DNA of 64,000 nt from Agathobaculum hominis. Lineage in GTDB: Bacteria; Bacillota; Clostridia; Oscillospirales; Butyricicoccaceae. The stretch is taken from contig NZ_JACOPK010000002.1 in the NCBI RefSeq assembly GCF_014288055.1, forward strand, positions 248,001 to 312,000. The letters are read 5' to 3'. Positions within the stretch are counted from its first letter, which is position 1. The number at the start of each line of letters is the position of its first letter. Of this stretch, positions 15,846 to 25,391 are shown piece by piece. The notes below the pieces were generated by a model that saw only the letters and a program-made list of their open reading frames with translations, was not told the origin of the DNA and searched no databases. The translations under genes were made by a program, and so were the position numbers.

Positions 15846-16235
15846 TCACAGTTGTTCTGTATTTTCCTTGGATTCCTCAGCGGCCTTGCGCTTTTTGTAC
15901 GCACGGGAGCTGAAAAAGTAGCCGATCGCGCCTACAACGACCGCCCAGACGGTCGCATTCGTTTTGCCCGAGATGGTCTCGAAGAGCGAGCCGGGCAGCT
16001 GCTCGCCGATGATGCCGACAACGCCGGCCAGAATATAGCCGCCGGCGGCGCCGATCGCGGTCCAGTGGAACACATGGCGCGGCATGCCGAAGATTTTGAC
16101 GTCCTCGGGGGCGATTTCCTCCTCCTCCGGCTCGGCAGGCATGACATCGGTCTCCTGTTCTGCAAGGTCGGTTTCGACCTCGGCCGGCAGGGTGTCGTTT
16201 GCGGTTTCTTCTGTGATCTTATCGTTTTCGCTCAT
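15846..16235 (-). CDS. Small membrane protein with acidic N-terminus, function unknown
   Basis: 129 aa from the ATG at 16235, which sits about ten bases after AAGGA; a GTG three codons upstream is too close to that site. The first ~50 residues are strongly acidic (many Glu). Two hydrophobic segments follow (HWTAIGAAGGYILAGVVGIIG and ATVWAVVVGAIGYFFSS), then a Lys/Glu-rich tail. Not recognised. Co-transcribed with a PspC-domain gene, which hints at a membrane-stress or envelope role but proves nothing. Confidence 0.65.
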   Translation of the reverse strand: MSENDKITEETANDTLPAEVETDLAEQETDVMPAEPEEEEIAPEDVKIFGMPRHVFHWTAIGAAGGYILAGVVGIIGEQLPGSLFETISGKTNATVWAVVVGAIGYFFSSRAYKKRKAAEESKENTEQL

Positions 16236-16256
16236 GGCGGTCACTTCCTTTGCTTG

Positions 16257-16451
16257 TCAGACCCGGCTTTCGGGCGGGATGATGATGGCGGCAAGAATAT
16301 AGGCGAGTACGCCGCTGCCGCCGAGGATGCAGAACAGCGCCCAGGCCAGACGGATGAGCGTCGGGTCAAGGTTGAAATACTCCGCAATGCCTGCACAGAC
16401 GCCGCAGAGCATGCGGCTGCTCTCGCTGCGATACAGTCTTTTACCGTTCAT
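16257..16451 (-). CDS. PspC-domain protein
   Basis: 64-aa minimal PspC domain: KRLYRSESSRMLCGVCAGIAEYFNLDPTLIRLAWAL followed by one helix LGGSGVLAYILAAIIIP. The family is associated with phage-shock and envelope-stress responses. SD AAAGGAGCTTT precedes the start and a good promoter lies just upstream. First gene of a two-gene unit. Confidence 0.85.
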   Translation of the reverse strand: MNGKRLYRSESSRMLCGVCAGIAEYFNLDPTLIRLAWALFCILGGSGVLAYILAAIIIPPESRV

Positions 16452-16472
16452 AAGTCAAAGCTCCTTTTCCTT

Positions 16473-16501
16473 ATCATACGTTGTTTTCGCGGTTTCGTCA
16501 A
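16473..16501 (-). promoter_or_regulatory. Promoter of the pspC unit
   Basis: Minus-strand TTGACG, 17-bp spacer, TATGAT. Confidence 0.65.
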
Positions 16502-16585
16502 GAGACTGACGAAAGACTGTAGAAAAACACCGCCGCAGAAATATAAATTTTGTGTGAACAATGCGCGTTTAAATGTATTTTTACA

Positions 16586-16614
16586 TTGTAATCGAACGGG
16601 GGATGGCGTATAAT
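16586..16614 (+). promoter_or_regulatory. Promoter of ddl-murI
   Basis: TTGTAA, 17-bp spacer, TATAAT, 50 bp upstream of the ddl start. Confidence 0.7.
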
Positions 16615-16664
16615 GGTATCCGTATAAGTATGAGTACGAAACACTGGGAGGGCGTAACAGAAAA

Positions 16665-17735
16665 ATGAAACTGGCTGTGATCTTTGGCGGCATTTCGAGT
16701 GAGCACGACATTTCGTGCCTGTCTGCCGCATCCATTCTGCGCAATCTTGATAAATCGAAATATGAAATCCATGCGGTCGGCATCACGCGCGAGGGCAGGT
16801 GGTACTATCTGCCGGAGTGCGACGCGGACGCGATCGAGTCCGGCGCATGGGAAAACAGGAACGATCTCGTTCCGGCGCTGCTGCCGCCCGACCGCAGCAT
16901 CCACGGCCTCGTGCTGCTGCGCGAGGGCGAGACCGAGTTCGTCCGCCTCGACTGCGTGTTCCCCGTGCTGCACGGCGTAGGCGGCGAGGACGGCACCATG
17001 CAGGGCGTGCTCGAGCTGGCAGGCATCCCGTATGTCGGCTGCGGCGTTGCGGCGAGCGCGAACACGATGGACAAGTCGCTGACCAAAAAGGTCGTCGAGG
17101 GCACGGGCGTGCGTCAGGCACGCTACTATCTCGCGCTCGCGTGCGACTTCGCGTGCAACCCCGAGGGCGTTGTCCGCACGGCGGCCGAGCAGCTCGGCTC
17201 GTTCCCGGTATTCGTCAAGCCGTGCTCGCAGGGCTCGTCGGTCGGCGTTGCCAAGGCGAACAACATGCTCGAGCTGGCCGAGGGCCTGACCGAGGCGTTC
17301 AAGATGGACAGCAAGGTCCTCGTCGAGGAGTTCATCGACGGCCATGAGGTCGAGTGTGCGGTCCTCGGCAACGAGCATCCGCAGGCGTCCACGGTCGGCG
17401 AGATCGCGCCGACGCAGGAGTTCTATACCTTTGATGCGAAGTACAAGGACGAGAGCTCCCGCCTGTACATCCCGGCGCACATCACCGGCGAGCAGCTCGA
17501 GACCGTCCGTCAGGACGCGCTGCGCGTCTACACCGCGCTCGGCTGCCGCGGCCTGTCGCGCGTCGATTTCTTCGTCACGCACGACGGCGGCGAGGTCGTA
17601 TTTAATGAACTGAACGCCATTCCGGGCTTTACCTCGATCAGCATGTACCCCAAGCTGTTCGACTATGAGGGCATCCGCTATCCGGAGCTGCTCGACCGCC
17701 TGATCTCTCTGGCGCTGGAGGAGCATCATGGATAA
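16665..17735 (+). CDS. ddl: D-alanine--D-alanine ligase
   Basis: ATP-dependent ligase making D-Ala-D-Ala for the peptidoglycan stem; 356 aa. Opens with KLAVIFGGISSEHDIS and contains the GxGE-like segment VLHGVGGEDGTMQGVLELAGIPYVGCG, the lid EEFIDGHEVECAVLG and the metal-binding end VVFNELNAIPGFTSISMYPKL. SD GGGAGGG. It overlaps murI by 8 nt, so the two cell-wall D-amino-acid enzymes are made together. The YVGCG context leaves D-Ala versus D-Lac preference open, but D-Ala is the default. Confidence 0.95.
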   Translation: MKLAVIFGGISSEHDISCLSAASILRNLDKSKYEIHAVGITREGRWYYLPECDADAIESGAWENRNDLVPALLPPDRSIHGLVLLREGETEFVRLDCVFPVLHGVGGEDGTMQGVLELAGIPYVGCGVAASANTMDKSLTKKVVEGTGVRQARYYLALACDFACNPEGVVRTAAEQLGSFPVFVKPCSQGSSVGVAKANNMLELAEGLTEAFKMDSKVLVEEFIDGHEVECAVLGNEHPQASTVGEIAPTQEFYTFDAKYKDESSRLYIPAHITGEQLETVRQDALRVYTALGCRGLSRVDFFVTHDGGEVVFNELNAIPGFTSISMYPKLFDYEGIRYPELLDRLISLALEEHHG

Positions 17736-18540
17736 GCGCGCGCCGGACAACCGCTCGATCGGTGTGTTCGACTCGGGCATGGGCGGTCTGACCGCAGTGC
17801 GCCGCCTGCATGCGCTCATGCCGAAGGAAAACATCATCTATTTCGGTGACACGAGCCGCGTACCCTACGGCACGCGCGGCCGCGACACCATCGTGAAGTA
17901 TGCGCGGCAGGACGTTGCGTTCCTGCGGCAGTTCGACCTCAAGGCCATCGTCATCGCCTGCAACACGGTCTCGTCTGTGGCGCTCGATCTGCTCACGGAG
18001 GAGAACAACATTCCGATCATCGGCACGGTCGAACCCGCCTGCCGACGCGCGATGACCATGACGCAGAACGGCAGGGTCGGCGTCATCGGCACCGCCGCGA
18101 CCATGCGGTCGGGCGCATACGAAAAATATCTGCACAAAAAGGACGGCACGCTCCGCCTGTACACGCAGGCGTGCCCGCTGTTCGTGCCGCTCGTCGAGAA
18201 CGGCAGAGTGCATCGGGGCGACATTGTCATCGAGACGGTCGCGGCGGAATACCTCGCGCCGCTCAAGGAAGCGGGCGTGGATACGCTCATCCTCGGCTGC
18301 ACGCACTATCCGCTGCTCGAGGAGGTCATTTCCGACTATATGGGTCCGGACGTGACGCTCATCGACTCGGGCGCGGAGGCCGCCAACCTCGCCTCGACCC
18401 AGTTCAACCCGAACGACGGCCCGGGCGGCACGCGGTACTATGTTTCGGACGACCCGGCCGGCTTCGACCGCCTTGCAGGACTGTTCCTGCAGGAGGACGT
18501 CGAGACCAACGCCGGACTCGTCGATATTTCCAGGTTTTGA
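17728..18540 (+). CDS. murI: Glutamate racemase
   Basis: Makes D-glutamate for peptidoglycan; 270 aa. Both catalytic cysteines are present, in IACNTVSS and LGCTHYPLL, and the N-terminal IGVFDSGMGGLT is the family start. Overlaps ddl by 8 nt. Confidence 0.96.
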   Translation: MDKRAPDNRSIGVFDSGMGGLTAVRRLHALMPKENIIYFGDTSRVPYGTRGRDTIVKYARQDVAFLRQFDLKAIVIACNTVSSVALDLLTEENNIPIIGTVEPACRRAMTMTQNGRVGVIGTAATMRSGAYEKYLHKKDGTLRLYTQACPLFVPLVENGRVHRGDIVIETVAAEYLAPLKEAGVDTLILGCTHYPLLEEVISDYMGPDVTLIDSGAEAANLASTQFNPNDGPGGTRYYVSDDPAGFDRLAGLFLQEDVETNAGLVDISRF

Positions 18541-18558
18541 TTAGGAGCATTTGACAGC

Positions 18559-18978
18559 ATGAAAAAAGATGTCTGGCTGACCATCCGTTCGCGGCAGCAG
18601 TTCGAAGGCTGCGACGAGGAGCGCGTCAACCTTGAAACCGCAGCGACGCTCTATGAGCGCGGCGGAAAATACTATATCGCCTACGAGGAAAGCGAGCTGA
18701 CCGGCCTCGAAGGCACCAAGACCACCGTCAAGCTCGACGGCAAGACCGTGACCCTCATCCGCACGGGAACCTTCCCCTCGCACATGCTGTTTTCCGAGGA
18801 TGAGCGCCATGTCGGTCTGTATCAGACCCCTATCGGGCAGGACATGACGATCGCGACGCATACGTCGCACGTGTGCAACACGGTCGGCGAAAACGGCGGC
18901 CGCCTCGTCATCGACTACACCGTCGAGGTGGACAACTCGCTGATGGGCGAACACCATTTTGAAATGGTCGTATCATAA
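18559..18978 (+). CDS. DUF1934 (YwiB-like) beta-barrel protein
   Basis: 139 aa matching the small YwiB/DUF1934 family by pattern (KKDVWLTIRSRQ, ending VDNSLMGEHHFEMVV), which commonly sits directly upstream of argS in Firmicutes, as here (48 nt gap). The fold is calycin-like; function unknown. It starts 18 nt after murI with SD TTAGGAG. Confidence 0.8.
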   Translation: MKKDVWLTIRSRQQFEGCDEERVNLETAATLYERGGKYYIAYEESELTGLEGTKTTVKLDGKTVTLIRTGTFPSHMLFSEDERHVGLYQTPIGQDMTIATHTSHVCNTVGENGGRLVIDYTVEVDNSLMGEHHFEMVVS

Positions 18979-19026
18979 ATCATATAAATAAAAGTCAATC
19001 ATTAAAATAAAACGGAGAGTGTACGA

Positions 19027-20724
19027 ATGAACGCATATGAAATCGCACGCGCTGAGGCGACCCGTGTCGTCGAGGCAGCTTATCACAAGGCTGTTGCAGC
19101 AGGCGAGCTGCCCGAGGGCAGCATCCCGCCGGTCGCAGTAGAGACCCCGAAGGATTCCTCCAACGGCGACTGGGCGTCCACCTTTGCCATGCAGTGCGCA
19201 AAGCCGCTGCACATGGCACCGCGCAAGATCGCAGAGGGCATCGTCGCGAACCTTGAGCTCGAGGACAGCATCTTCGACACCGTGACCATCGCAGGCCCGG
19301 GCTTCATGAACTTTACTCTGAACCAGAGCTGGTACGAGAAGGCCGTCCGCGGCGTATTCGAGATGGGCGAAAACTACGGCCGCACCAAGGCCGCAAAGCC
19401 GGAAAAGGTCATGGTCGAGTTCGTTTCCGCCAACCCGACCGGTCCGATGCACATGGGCAACGCGCGAGGCGGCGTTCTGGGCGACTGCCTTTCCTCCGTG
19501 CTCGACTGGTCCGGCAACGACGTGACCCGTGAGTTCTACATCAACGACGCGGGCAATCAGGTAGACAAGTTCGCGCACTCGGTCGAGGGCCGCTATATTC
19601 AGGAGATCCGCGGCGAGGACGCGATCGAGTTCGACGCTTCGTGGTATCAGGGCGACGACATCAAGGCGCTCGCGCACGATCTGGTCGAGCAGTACGGCGA
19701 CAGCCTGCTCGAAAAGACCCCGGAGGAGCGCTTCGCCATCATCGAGGGCTACGGTCTGCCGACCAATATCGCGCGCATGGAGCGCGACCTCAAGCGTTAC
19801 AAGATCAACTATGACGTCTGGTTCCGCGAGTCGACGCTGCATGAGAGCGGCTACGTCAAGGAGACCATCGACCTGCTGACTGCGAAGGGCGCGACCTACG
19901 AGACCGAGGACGGCGCACTCTGGCTGCGCTCGACCGACTTCGGCTGCGACAAGGACGACGTCCTGCGCCGCGCGAACGGCTTTTACACCTATTTTGCGGC
20001 GGATATCGCCTACCACCGCAACAAGTTCGAGAAGCGCGGCTTTGACCGCGTCATCAACATCTGGGGCGCGGATCATCACGGCCACGTCAAGCGCCTGCAG
20101 TGCGCGCTCGACGCGCTCGGTCTCGACGGCTCGCACCGTCTGGAGATCGTGCTCATGCAGCTCGTGCGCATGATGCAGGGCGGCGAGGTCGTCCGCATGT
20201 CCAAGCGCACCGGCAAGAGCCTGACGCTGACCGACCTGCTCGACGAGATCCCGGTAGACGCAGCGCGCTTCTTCTTCAACAGCCGCGCCGCTGAGACCCA
20301 GATGGAGTTCGACCTTGACCTTGCCATCAAGCAGGACTCCGACAACCCGCTGTACTACGTTCAGTATGCGCACGCGCGCATCTGCTCCGTGCTCAGAAAC
20401 GCACAGGAGAGCGGCATCGCGCTGCCGGACGCAGAAAAGACCGATCTGTCCGTGCTGAGCGGTTCGGACGAGCGCCAGCTCATCAAGCAGATCGCGCTGC
20501 TGCCCGAGGAGATCGTGCAGTCGGCCGTCAGCCGCGACCCGTCCCGCCTCAATAAGTACGCCGTCGCTCTGGCGCAGCAGTTCCACCACTTCTACAACGC
20601 CTGCCGTATCAAGGATGCGGAGCCGGCGGTGCGCGACGCGCGTCTGACCCTGTGCCTTGCAGCGAAGCAGACCATCGGGAACGTGCTGAAGCTCATCGGC
20701 GTAGAGGCGCCGGAGTCGATGTAA
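19027..20724 (+). CDS. argS: Arginyl-tRNA synthetase
   Basis: Class I synthetase, 565 aa. The HIGH-equivalent is in NPTGPMHMGNARGG and a KMSKS-like VVRMSKRTGKSLTL is present; the DALR anticodon-binding domain ends the protein. SD CGGAGAG. Lies in the co-directional ddl-to-transglutaminase block. Confidence 0.96.
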   Translation: MNAYEIARAEATRVVEAAYHKAVAAGELPEGSIPPVAVETPKDSSNGDWASTFAMQCAKPLHMAPRKIAEGIVANLELEDSIFDTVTIAGPGFMNFTLNQSWYEKAVRGVFEMGENYGRTKAAKPEKVMVEFVSANPTGPMHMGNARGGVLGDCLSSVLDWSGNDVTREFYINDAGNQVDKFAHSVEGRYIQEIRGEDAIEFDASWYQGDDIKALAHDLVEQYGDSLLEKTPEERFAIIEGYGLPTNIARMERDLKRYKINYDVWFRESTLHESGYVKETIDLLTAKGATYETEDGALWLRSTDFGCDKDDVLRRANGFYTYFAADIAYHRNKFEKRGFDRVINIWGADHHGHVKRLQCALDALGLDGSHRLEIVLMQLVRMMQGGEVVRMSKRTGKSLTLTDLLDEIPVDAARFFFNSRAAETQMEFDLDLAIKQDSDNPLYYVQYAHARICSVLRNAQESGIALPDAEKTDLSVLSGSDERQLIKQIALLPEEIVQSAVSRDPSRLNKYAVALAQQFHHFYNACRIKDAEPAVRDARLTLCLAAKQTIGNVLKLIGVEAPESM

Positions 20725-20790
20725 CAGGCTGTGGAGTTGACTGACAGGCAGCAGACAATCGTCACGCGGAGCGCGTGAGGAGAATATTTC

Positions 20791-22281
20791 ATGAAGAAAA
20801 CAGCAAAAAGACTGACGGCACTGGCGCTTTCGGCGGCCATGCTGACCGCGCCGGCAGGCGCCATCACGGCGGACGGACAGAGCGAAACGTGGTTCGACGG
20901 CGTGTGGAGCCTGATCGATGCGTTCAGCATCAAGACCGAGCATGACCCGTATGTGCTTCAGAATTATATCAACAAATATCTGGAAAAGCATCCCGAGGAG
21001 ATGTATGATGTCATCAACGATATCCTCGGCCTGCTCGACACCCATTCGATGTATCTGTCGAGCGAGGAGTATTCGCAGGGCTTTTCCACGCTCGAGGGCT
21101 TTGTCGGCATCGGCGTCGGCCTGCAGCAGACCGCAGGCGGCGTGCAGATCGGCGAGGTCATGCGCTATTCCGCGGCCGAGGAGGCCGGCCTTCAGATCGG
21201 CGACCTTATCGTGAAGATCGACGGCGAGGACGTCAGCGGCGCGGAGACCGCAGATGTAGCCTCGAAGCTGCGCGGGCAGGAGGGCACGACGGTCAGCGTG
21301 ACCGTGCGCCGTCAGGGCCGCGACATCACGGTTTCGATCATGCGCCGTCAGGTCAATCAGGTCTACGTCTCGAACAGCACGCTGACGCAGGGCGTCGAGT
21401 ATATCAAGATCAGCTCGTTCGCCTCGGAAAACGACTGGCAGGCGTTCTCTGAGATCTGGAACGGCCTTGCGAAGAAGAATACCCGTGCGGTCGTGCTCGA
21501 CCTGCGCGGGAACGGCGGCGGTCTGATCGACGTCGCCTTCAAAATCGCCAACGCCATGACGCCGGACAAGGGCGTGACGCTCGCCGGCGTGCGCTACCGC
21601 GACGACATGGGCGGTCTGGATGAGACCGTCTCGACCGGCGGCGGTCTGCCGCTGAACAAGATCGTCGTTCTCGTCAACGGCGGCACGGCCTCGGCGGCTG
21701 AGCTGCTCACGGGCATCCTTCAGGATACCGCGGAAAACGTGACCGTCGTCGGCGAAAAGACCTACGGCAAGGGGCAGGGTCAGATGCACCTGCCGCTCAT
21801 CAACGGCGACAAGCTGGTCATCACAACGCTCGAAATGGAGCTGCCCGGCCAGGGCTGCTGGGAGGGCAGGGGCCTGACCCCGGACATCCAGGTCGGCAAC
21901 AGCACGGTCAGCGTGCGTGAGGACGCCCTTCATGCGCTCGACACGAGCAGGACCATGTGCTTCGGCGAGGTCTCGGACAATATTTACGCGATGACCGAGC
22001 GTCTTCAGCTGCTCGGCCTCATCGGCGAGCCGACGAACACCTTTAACGGCGATGTGCTCGATGCCGTGACCGGCTTCTGCAGCAGCTATGACCTGCCGGC
22101 GGCGGCCTGCGCTTCGCCTGAGATGCTCTCCGCGCTTTCGGACGCGATCTCCGCGCTCTCCGGCAAGACCTACACGCTCGATATGCAGATGCAGTCGGCG
22201 CTCGAGATCTGCCGTCTCGCGGCGGCAAAGCCGCAGCAGTATACCGTGAGTCCGGACGGAACATGGAAACGAAATTCATAA
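20791..22281 (+). CDS. C-terminal processing peptidase, S41 family, with PDZ domain
   Basis: Secreted or membrane-anchored serine protease, 496 aa. Signal peptide about residues 1-24 (LTALALSAAMLTAPAGA). PDZ domain ~105-185. The Ser-Lys dyad is visible as NGGTASAAEL (Ser ~301) and TYGKGQGQ (Lys ~327), with GNGGGLIDVA before it. The last ~120 residues beyond the protease core are not recognised and may be a substrate or wall-binding module. SD GAGGAGAAT. Likely acts in envelope protein turnover or sporulation signalling, as relatives do. Confidence 0.9.
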   Translation: MKKTAKRLTALALSAAMLTAPAGAITADGQSETWFDGVWSLIDAFSIKTEHDPYVLQNYINKYLEKHPEEMYDVINDILGLLDTHSMYLSSEEYSQGFSTLEGFVGIGVGLQQTAGGVQIGEVMRYSAAEEAGLQIGDLIVKIDGEDVSGAETADVASKLRGQEGTTVSVTVRRQGRDITVSIMRRQVNQVYVSNSTLTQGVEYIKISSFASENDWQAFSEIWNGLAKKNTRAVVLDLRGNGGGLIDVAFKIANAMTPDKGVTLAGVRYRDDMGGLDETVSTGGGLPLNKIVVLVNGGTASAAELLTGILQDTAENVTVVGEKTYGKGQGQMHLPLINGDKLVITTLEMELPGQGCWEGRGLTPDIQVGNSTVSVREDALHALDTSRTMCFGEVSDNIYAMTERLQLLGLIGEPTNTFNGDVLDAVTGFCSSYDLPAAACASPEMLSALSDAISALSGKTYTLDMQMQSALEICRLAAAKPQQYTVSPDGTWKRNS

Positions 22282-22330
22282 AAACGACACAAAGATATAT
22301 TAAAATGTCTGCATGGGAGGAACAACTATC

Positions 22331-23377
22331 GTGGACGTACCTTTAAGTCAGAGCGGCCGAAAGCCGCAGCTTATGCTCACTTCTCCGGACGACGTTCCCT
22401 TATGGCGGGAACACCCGGACCGGTTTGCCGGGGCGGTCGCCCCGGACGGAGCCGCCTGCGACGAATGGGAGAGGACGCTCGATCCGCTTCCGGTCGGTAT
22501 TGCGCTCGACTGCCCGCCTGTACCCGACGAAGAGGATGAGGACACCGAACGCCCGGTAACGCTGTACTATATCGGTCTGTGCAAGGACGCTTTCCGCGGC
22601 AGGCTGCACGAGGACGCTGCGTTTTATTATCTGCGCGGCTCGGAGACCTTTGCGGCTCTGCGCGCAGCGGTGCTGGCGCTCGGCGACATCTGCGGCCGGA
22701 CGGTCATCGCGGAGCTGACGCTCGAGGACGATGAGGGACACCTCGCGGACGGCACGGACGTGCGCGCGGCCATCGGCGTTCTGCAGCGCATCGGCGTGAC
22801 GACCGTCATCCTGCGCGCCCGCAGTATGGAGGAGCTCTCCGAAGCGCTCGAAAAGACCGCGCCCTATGCGCGGCTGTCGCTCGGCGTGTGCGTTCCGTCC
22901 GCATGGATCGACGAAAACCTGCCGTTTTACAACACGGAGATCGTTGTTCCGGCGGAGGGAGACAGCGTTCCGGCGCTCCTGCGCGCGCTCGACGAGAAGG
23001 CGGACTGCCGCAGCATCGTGCGCGACCACGACGATTTTATCCTTGCTCCCGACGGCACCAACGCGCACTTCATCGATCCGACGATCGACATTTCCGACGA
23101 GATCGAATGCGGCCCGCGTCTGGGCGAGGATCTGCTCGAGGCGGAGGATGACTCCGGCGCGTTCAAGCTCGTGCTCGAGACCGAGGATGACCTTGTGGCG
23201 CTCGAGGAATGCCGGTATATGATCTCGCGCCCGATCTGCCTGTGCGCGGAGAACGCAGACCTGCTCGAAAAGGGCCTGCGCGTGTTCCCCGGTCTGGCGC
23301 TGTACGACGGCACCTGGGAGCAGCCGGATGAGGTCGTGCATTACTGGGAAAGAAAATACGGTCTGGTTCGCCTGTAA
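22331..23377 (+). CDS. Unknown cytoplasmic protein (GTG start)
   Basis: 348 aa if translation begins at GTG 22331, nine bases after GGGAGGA; the upstream in-frame ATG (22313) overlaps that SD and is unlikely. No signal peptide or membrane helix. Alternating hydrophobic strands and helices with several acidic patches (PPVPDEEDEDTE, LLEAEDDSG) suggest an alpha/beta, possibly TIM-barrel-like fold: IGVTTVILRARSMEEL, VRDHDDFIL and the end FPGLALYDGTWEQPDEVVHYW. There is a faint resemblance to methyltransferase barrels, not enough to name it. Directly upstream of prmA. Confidence 0.7.
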   Translation: MDVPLSQSGRKPQLMLTSPDDVPLWREHPDRFAGAVAPDGAACDEWERTLDPLPVGIALDCPPVPDEEDEDTERPVTLYYIGLCKDAFRGRLHEDAAFYYLRGSETFAALRAAVLALGDICGRTVIAELTLEDDEGHLADGTDVRAAIGVLQRIGVTTVILRARSMEELSEALEKTAPYARLSLGVCVPSAWIDENLPFYNTEIVVPAEGDSVPALLRALDEKADCRSIVRDHDDFILAPDGTNAHFIDPTIDISDEIECGPRLGEDLLEAEDDSGAFKLVLETEDDLVALEECRYMISRPICLCAENADLLEKGLRVFPGLALYDGTWEQPDEVVHYWERKYGLVRL

Positions 23378-23440
23378 GGGGAACAAAAACAGACCCGGAT
23401 ACGTCTATAATGAGGCGATAACAAGGAGGAAAGAGAACGG

Positions 23441-24403
23441 ATGGACTGGAGAGAAGTCACCATCTACACTACCACCGAGGGCATCGGCCCGGTCGAGGCG
23501 GTTCTGGAGGACAACGGCATCGAGGGCTATGTGCTCGAGGATGCCGCAGACTTTGAGGAATTTCTCAAGGATACCGAGATCTACTGGGACTATGTTGACG
23601 AGGATCTGGTGCGCGAAAAGCGCGCACAGGAGACCTGTCTGAAGATTTATCTTTCGGATGATGAGGCCGGCGCGAAGCAGTATGCGGCGCTGCGTACCTC
23701 GCTCGAAAACCTCAAGGCGCGCGACGAGGAGCACGCCTGGGGCCGTCTGGTCACCGAGACCGCGCTCACCCGTCAGGAGGACTGGGAGTGGGGCTGGAAG
23801 CAGTATTTCAAGCCGTTCCCGGTCGGCCATTCCTTTATGATCAAGCCGTCGTGGGAGACCGTGGACGACGCGCAGGGCCGCCGTATTCTGGAGATCGACC
23901 CGGCGTCCTCGTTCGGCACCGGCAGCCACGACACCACGCAGCTGTGCATGTGCGCGCTCGAGGACAACGTAAAGCCGGGCGACACCGTGCTCGACATGGG
24001 CACCGGCTCGGGCATCCTCGCCATCGCGGCGGCCATGCTCGGCGCGGAGGTGCGTACGGTCGTGGACATCGACGAAAACTGCCTGCGCACGGCGCAGGAG
24101 AACGCCGAAAAGAACCATGTCAGCATCGGCCGCGGCCTGTGCGGCGATGCGCTGCGCGACGAAAAGCTCGCAGAGGACATCGGCAGCGGCTACAGCGTCA
24201 TCGTTGCGAACATCGTGGCGGACGTCATCATCGGCATGGCGCCGATGTTCTTCGCGAAAACCGCCGAGGGCGGCACGCTCATCTGCTCGGGCATCCTGAA
24301 CGAACGCGCGGACGAGGTTCGTGCGGCGCTCGAAAAGGCGGGTTTCGAGGTCGTAAATCACGCGAAGAGCGACGACTGGAGCGCGTTTACCGCGAAAAAA
24401 TGA
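23441..24403 (+). CDS. prmA: Ribosomal protein L11 methyltransferase
   Basis: SAM-dependent trimethylation of L11; 320 aa. N-terminal substrate domain, then the methyltransferase core with DPASSFGTGSHDTTQLC, motif I VLDMGTGSGILAIAA and motif IV VIVANIVADVI. SD AAGGAGGAAA at good spacing. No overlapping partner; likely part of the long forward transcript. Confidence 0.95.
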   Translation: MDWREVTIYTTTEGIGPVEAVLEDNGIEGYVLEDAADFEEFLKDTEIYWDYVDEDLVREKRAQETCLKIYLSDDEAGAKQYAALRTSLENLKARDEEHAWGRLVTETALTRQEDWEWGWKQYFKPFPVGHSFMIKPSWETVDDAQGRRILEIDPASSFGTGSHDTTQLCMCALEDNVKPGDTVLDMGTGSGILAIAAAMLGAEVRTVVDIDENCLRTAQENAEKNHVSIGRGLCGDALRDEKLAEDIGSGYSVIVANIVADVIIGMAPMFFAKTAEGGTLICSGILNERADEVRAALEKAGFEVVNHAKSDDWSAFTAKK

Positions 24404-24532
24404 TTTTTGGAATGATTTGTTGATTGTTCCCTTGCCAAAAGGCCGATAAGCGGTGTGAGACCGCGCCTGTCGCAGCGCTGGCAGCAGTGCTGTACGCAGG
24501 CGGAAATATGTAAAAAGAGGGAGTGTACTTCG

Positions 24533-25315
24533 TTGGCAAAAAGCAATGTGGGCAAAAAGCCAATTTCTGAGGAAGAATATACAACAAACAAGGTGCTGAC
24601 CGTGTTCAGCGTGTGCCTGCTCGGCGTTCTGGTGCTGATGATCCTTCAGCGCCTGCTCAACTACGGCAGCACGTTCATGATCGGTCTCATCGTTACCAGA
24701 ATCCTGCTCGCCATCGGCATCATCGGTGTCGTCGGCGGTCTGGTCATGCTCGGCATGGAGCGCACGGGCCGCAGAAACGGCTCCCGCCGCATTATCTGCG
24801 GACGCAATCTGCTGATCGCAAGCGTTGTCATGACGGTCTGCATGAGCGCGATCAGCTACATCGGCATCGCTCCGATTAAGGCGCTTTATGTGATCCTGCC
24901 CGTTCTCGCGGTATTCTATCTGGTCTACCATTCCTATTCGACCGAGTTCTTCGTGATCACCGTGGACTGCGGTGCGGCGCTCGGCATGATGTGGCTCGTA
25001 CACCGCGCCCTCGTTTCCTCGAACTTCACCTGGATGGCGTATGCCGTTCTGATCGCGGCGGCGGTTCTGACCGTTGCGCAGATCGCTGTCGTCAATTCCG
25101 TTCGCGGCAGACAGGGCAAGGCGAAGAACACCGGAAAAAAGGCAGAGGCACGCTTCAGCAGCAACGCCTTCCTGATGATGACCGTAACGCCGATCCTCAT
25201 GACGGTGCTGACCGCAGTCGTCCTGTTCGCTCCGGCGCATATGCTCGTCGTGATGGGTGCGGCAGCGGCATACCTGTTCGTGACCGCGGTTTACTACACG
25301 GTCAAGCTGATGTAA
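24533..25315 (+). CDS. Polytopic membrane protein, function unknown (TTG start)
   Basis: 260 aa from TTG 24533, seven bases after AGAGGGAGTG; the in-frame ATG 78 nt upstream lacks an SD. About six to seven hydrophobic segments (VFSVCLLGVLVLMILQ, IGLIVTRILLAIGIIGVVGG, IASVVMTVCMSAISYIGIA, LYVILPVLAVFYLVY, FVITVDCGAALGMMWLV, AVLIAAAVLTVAQIAVV and a C-terminal pair). A Lys/Arg-rich loop (RGRQGKAKNTGKKAEAR) faces the cytoplasm. Not recognised. Confidence 0.75.
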   Translation: MAKSNVGKKPISEEEYTTNKVLTVFSVCLLGVLVLMILQRLLNYGSTFMIGLIVTRILLAIGIIGVVGGLVMLGMERTGRRNGSRRIICGRNLLIASVVMTVCMSAISYIGIAPIKALYVILPVLAVFYLVYHSYSTEFFVITVDCGAALGMMWLVHRALVSSNFTWMAYAVLIAAAVLTVAQIAVVNSVRGRQGKAKNTGKKAEARFSSNAFLMMTVTPILMTVLTAVVLFAPAHMLVVMGAAAAYLFVTAVYYTVKLM

Positions 25316-25391
25316 TCTATTTGTTCGCAGAATGCGGCGGATGGCTCACGCAGTCGTCCGCCGTTTTGCTTTTGAGAAGGGGGGAACACGG

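Noticed and set aside
16545..16575. TTCACA-like hexamer (minus strand) upstream of the pspC gene
   Set aside because: No second hexamer at 11 bp and no -10 at 20 bp, so it does not fit the direct-repeat promoter code.
18973..21933. 986-codon open frame opposite argS and the S41 protease (minus strand)
   Set aside because: Spans two well-identified genes in antisense; composition is that of a reverse-complement shadow.
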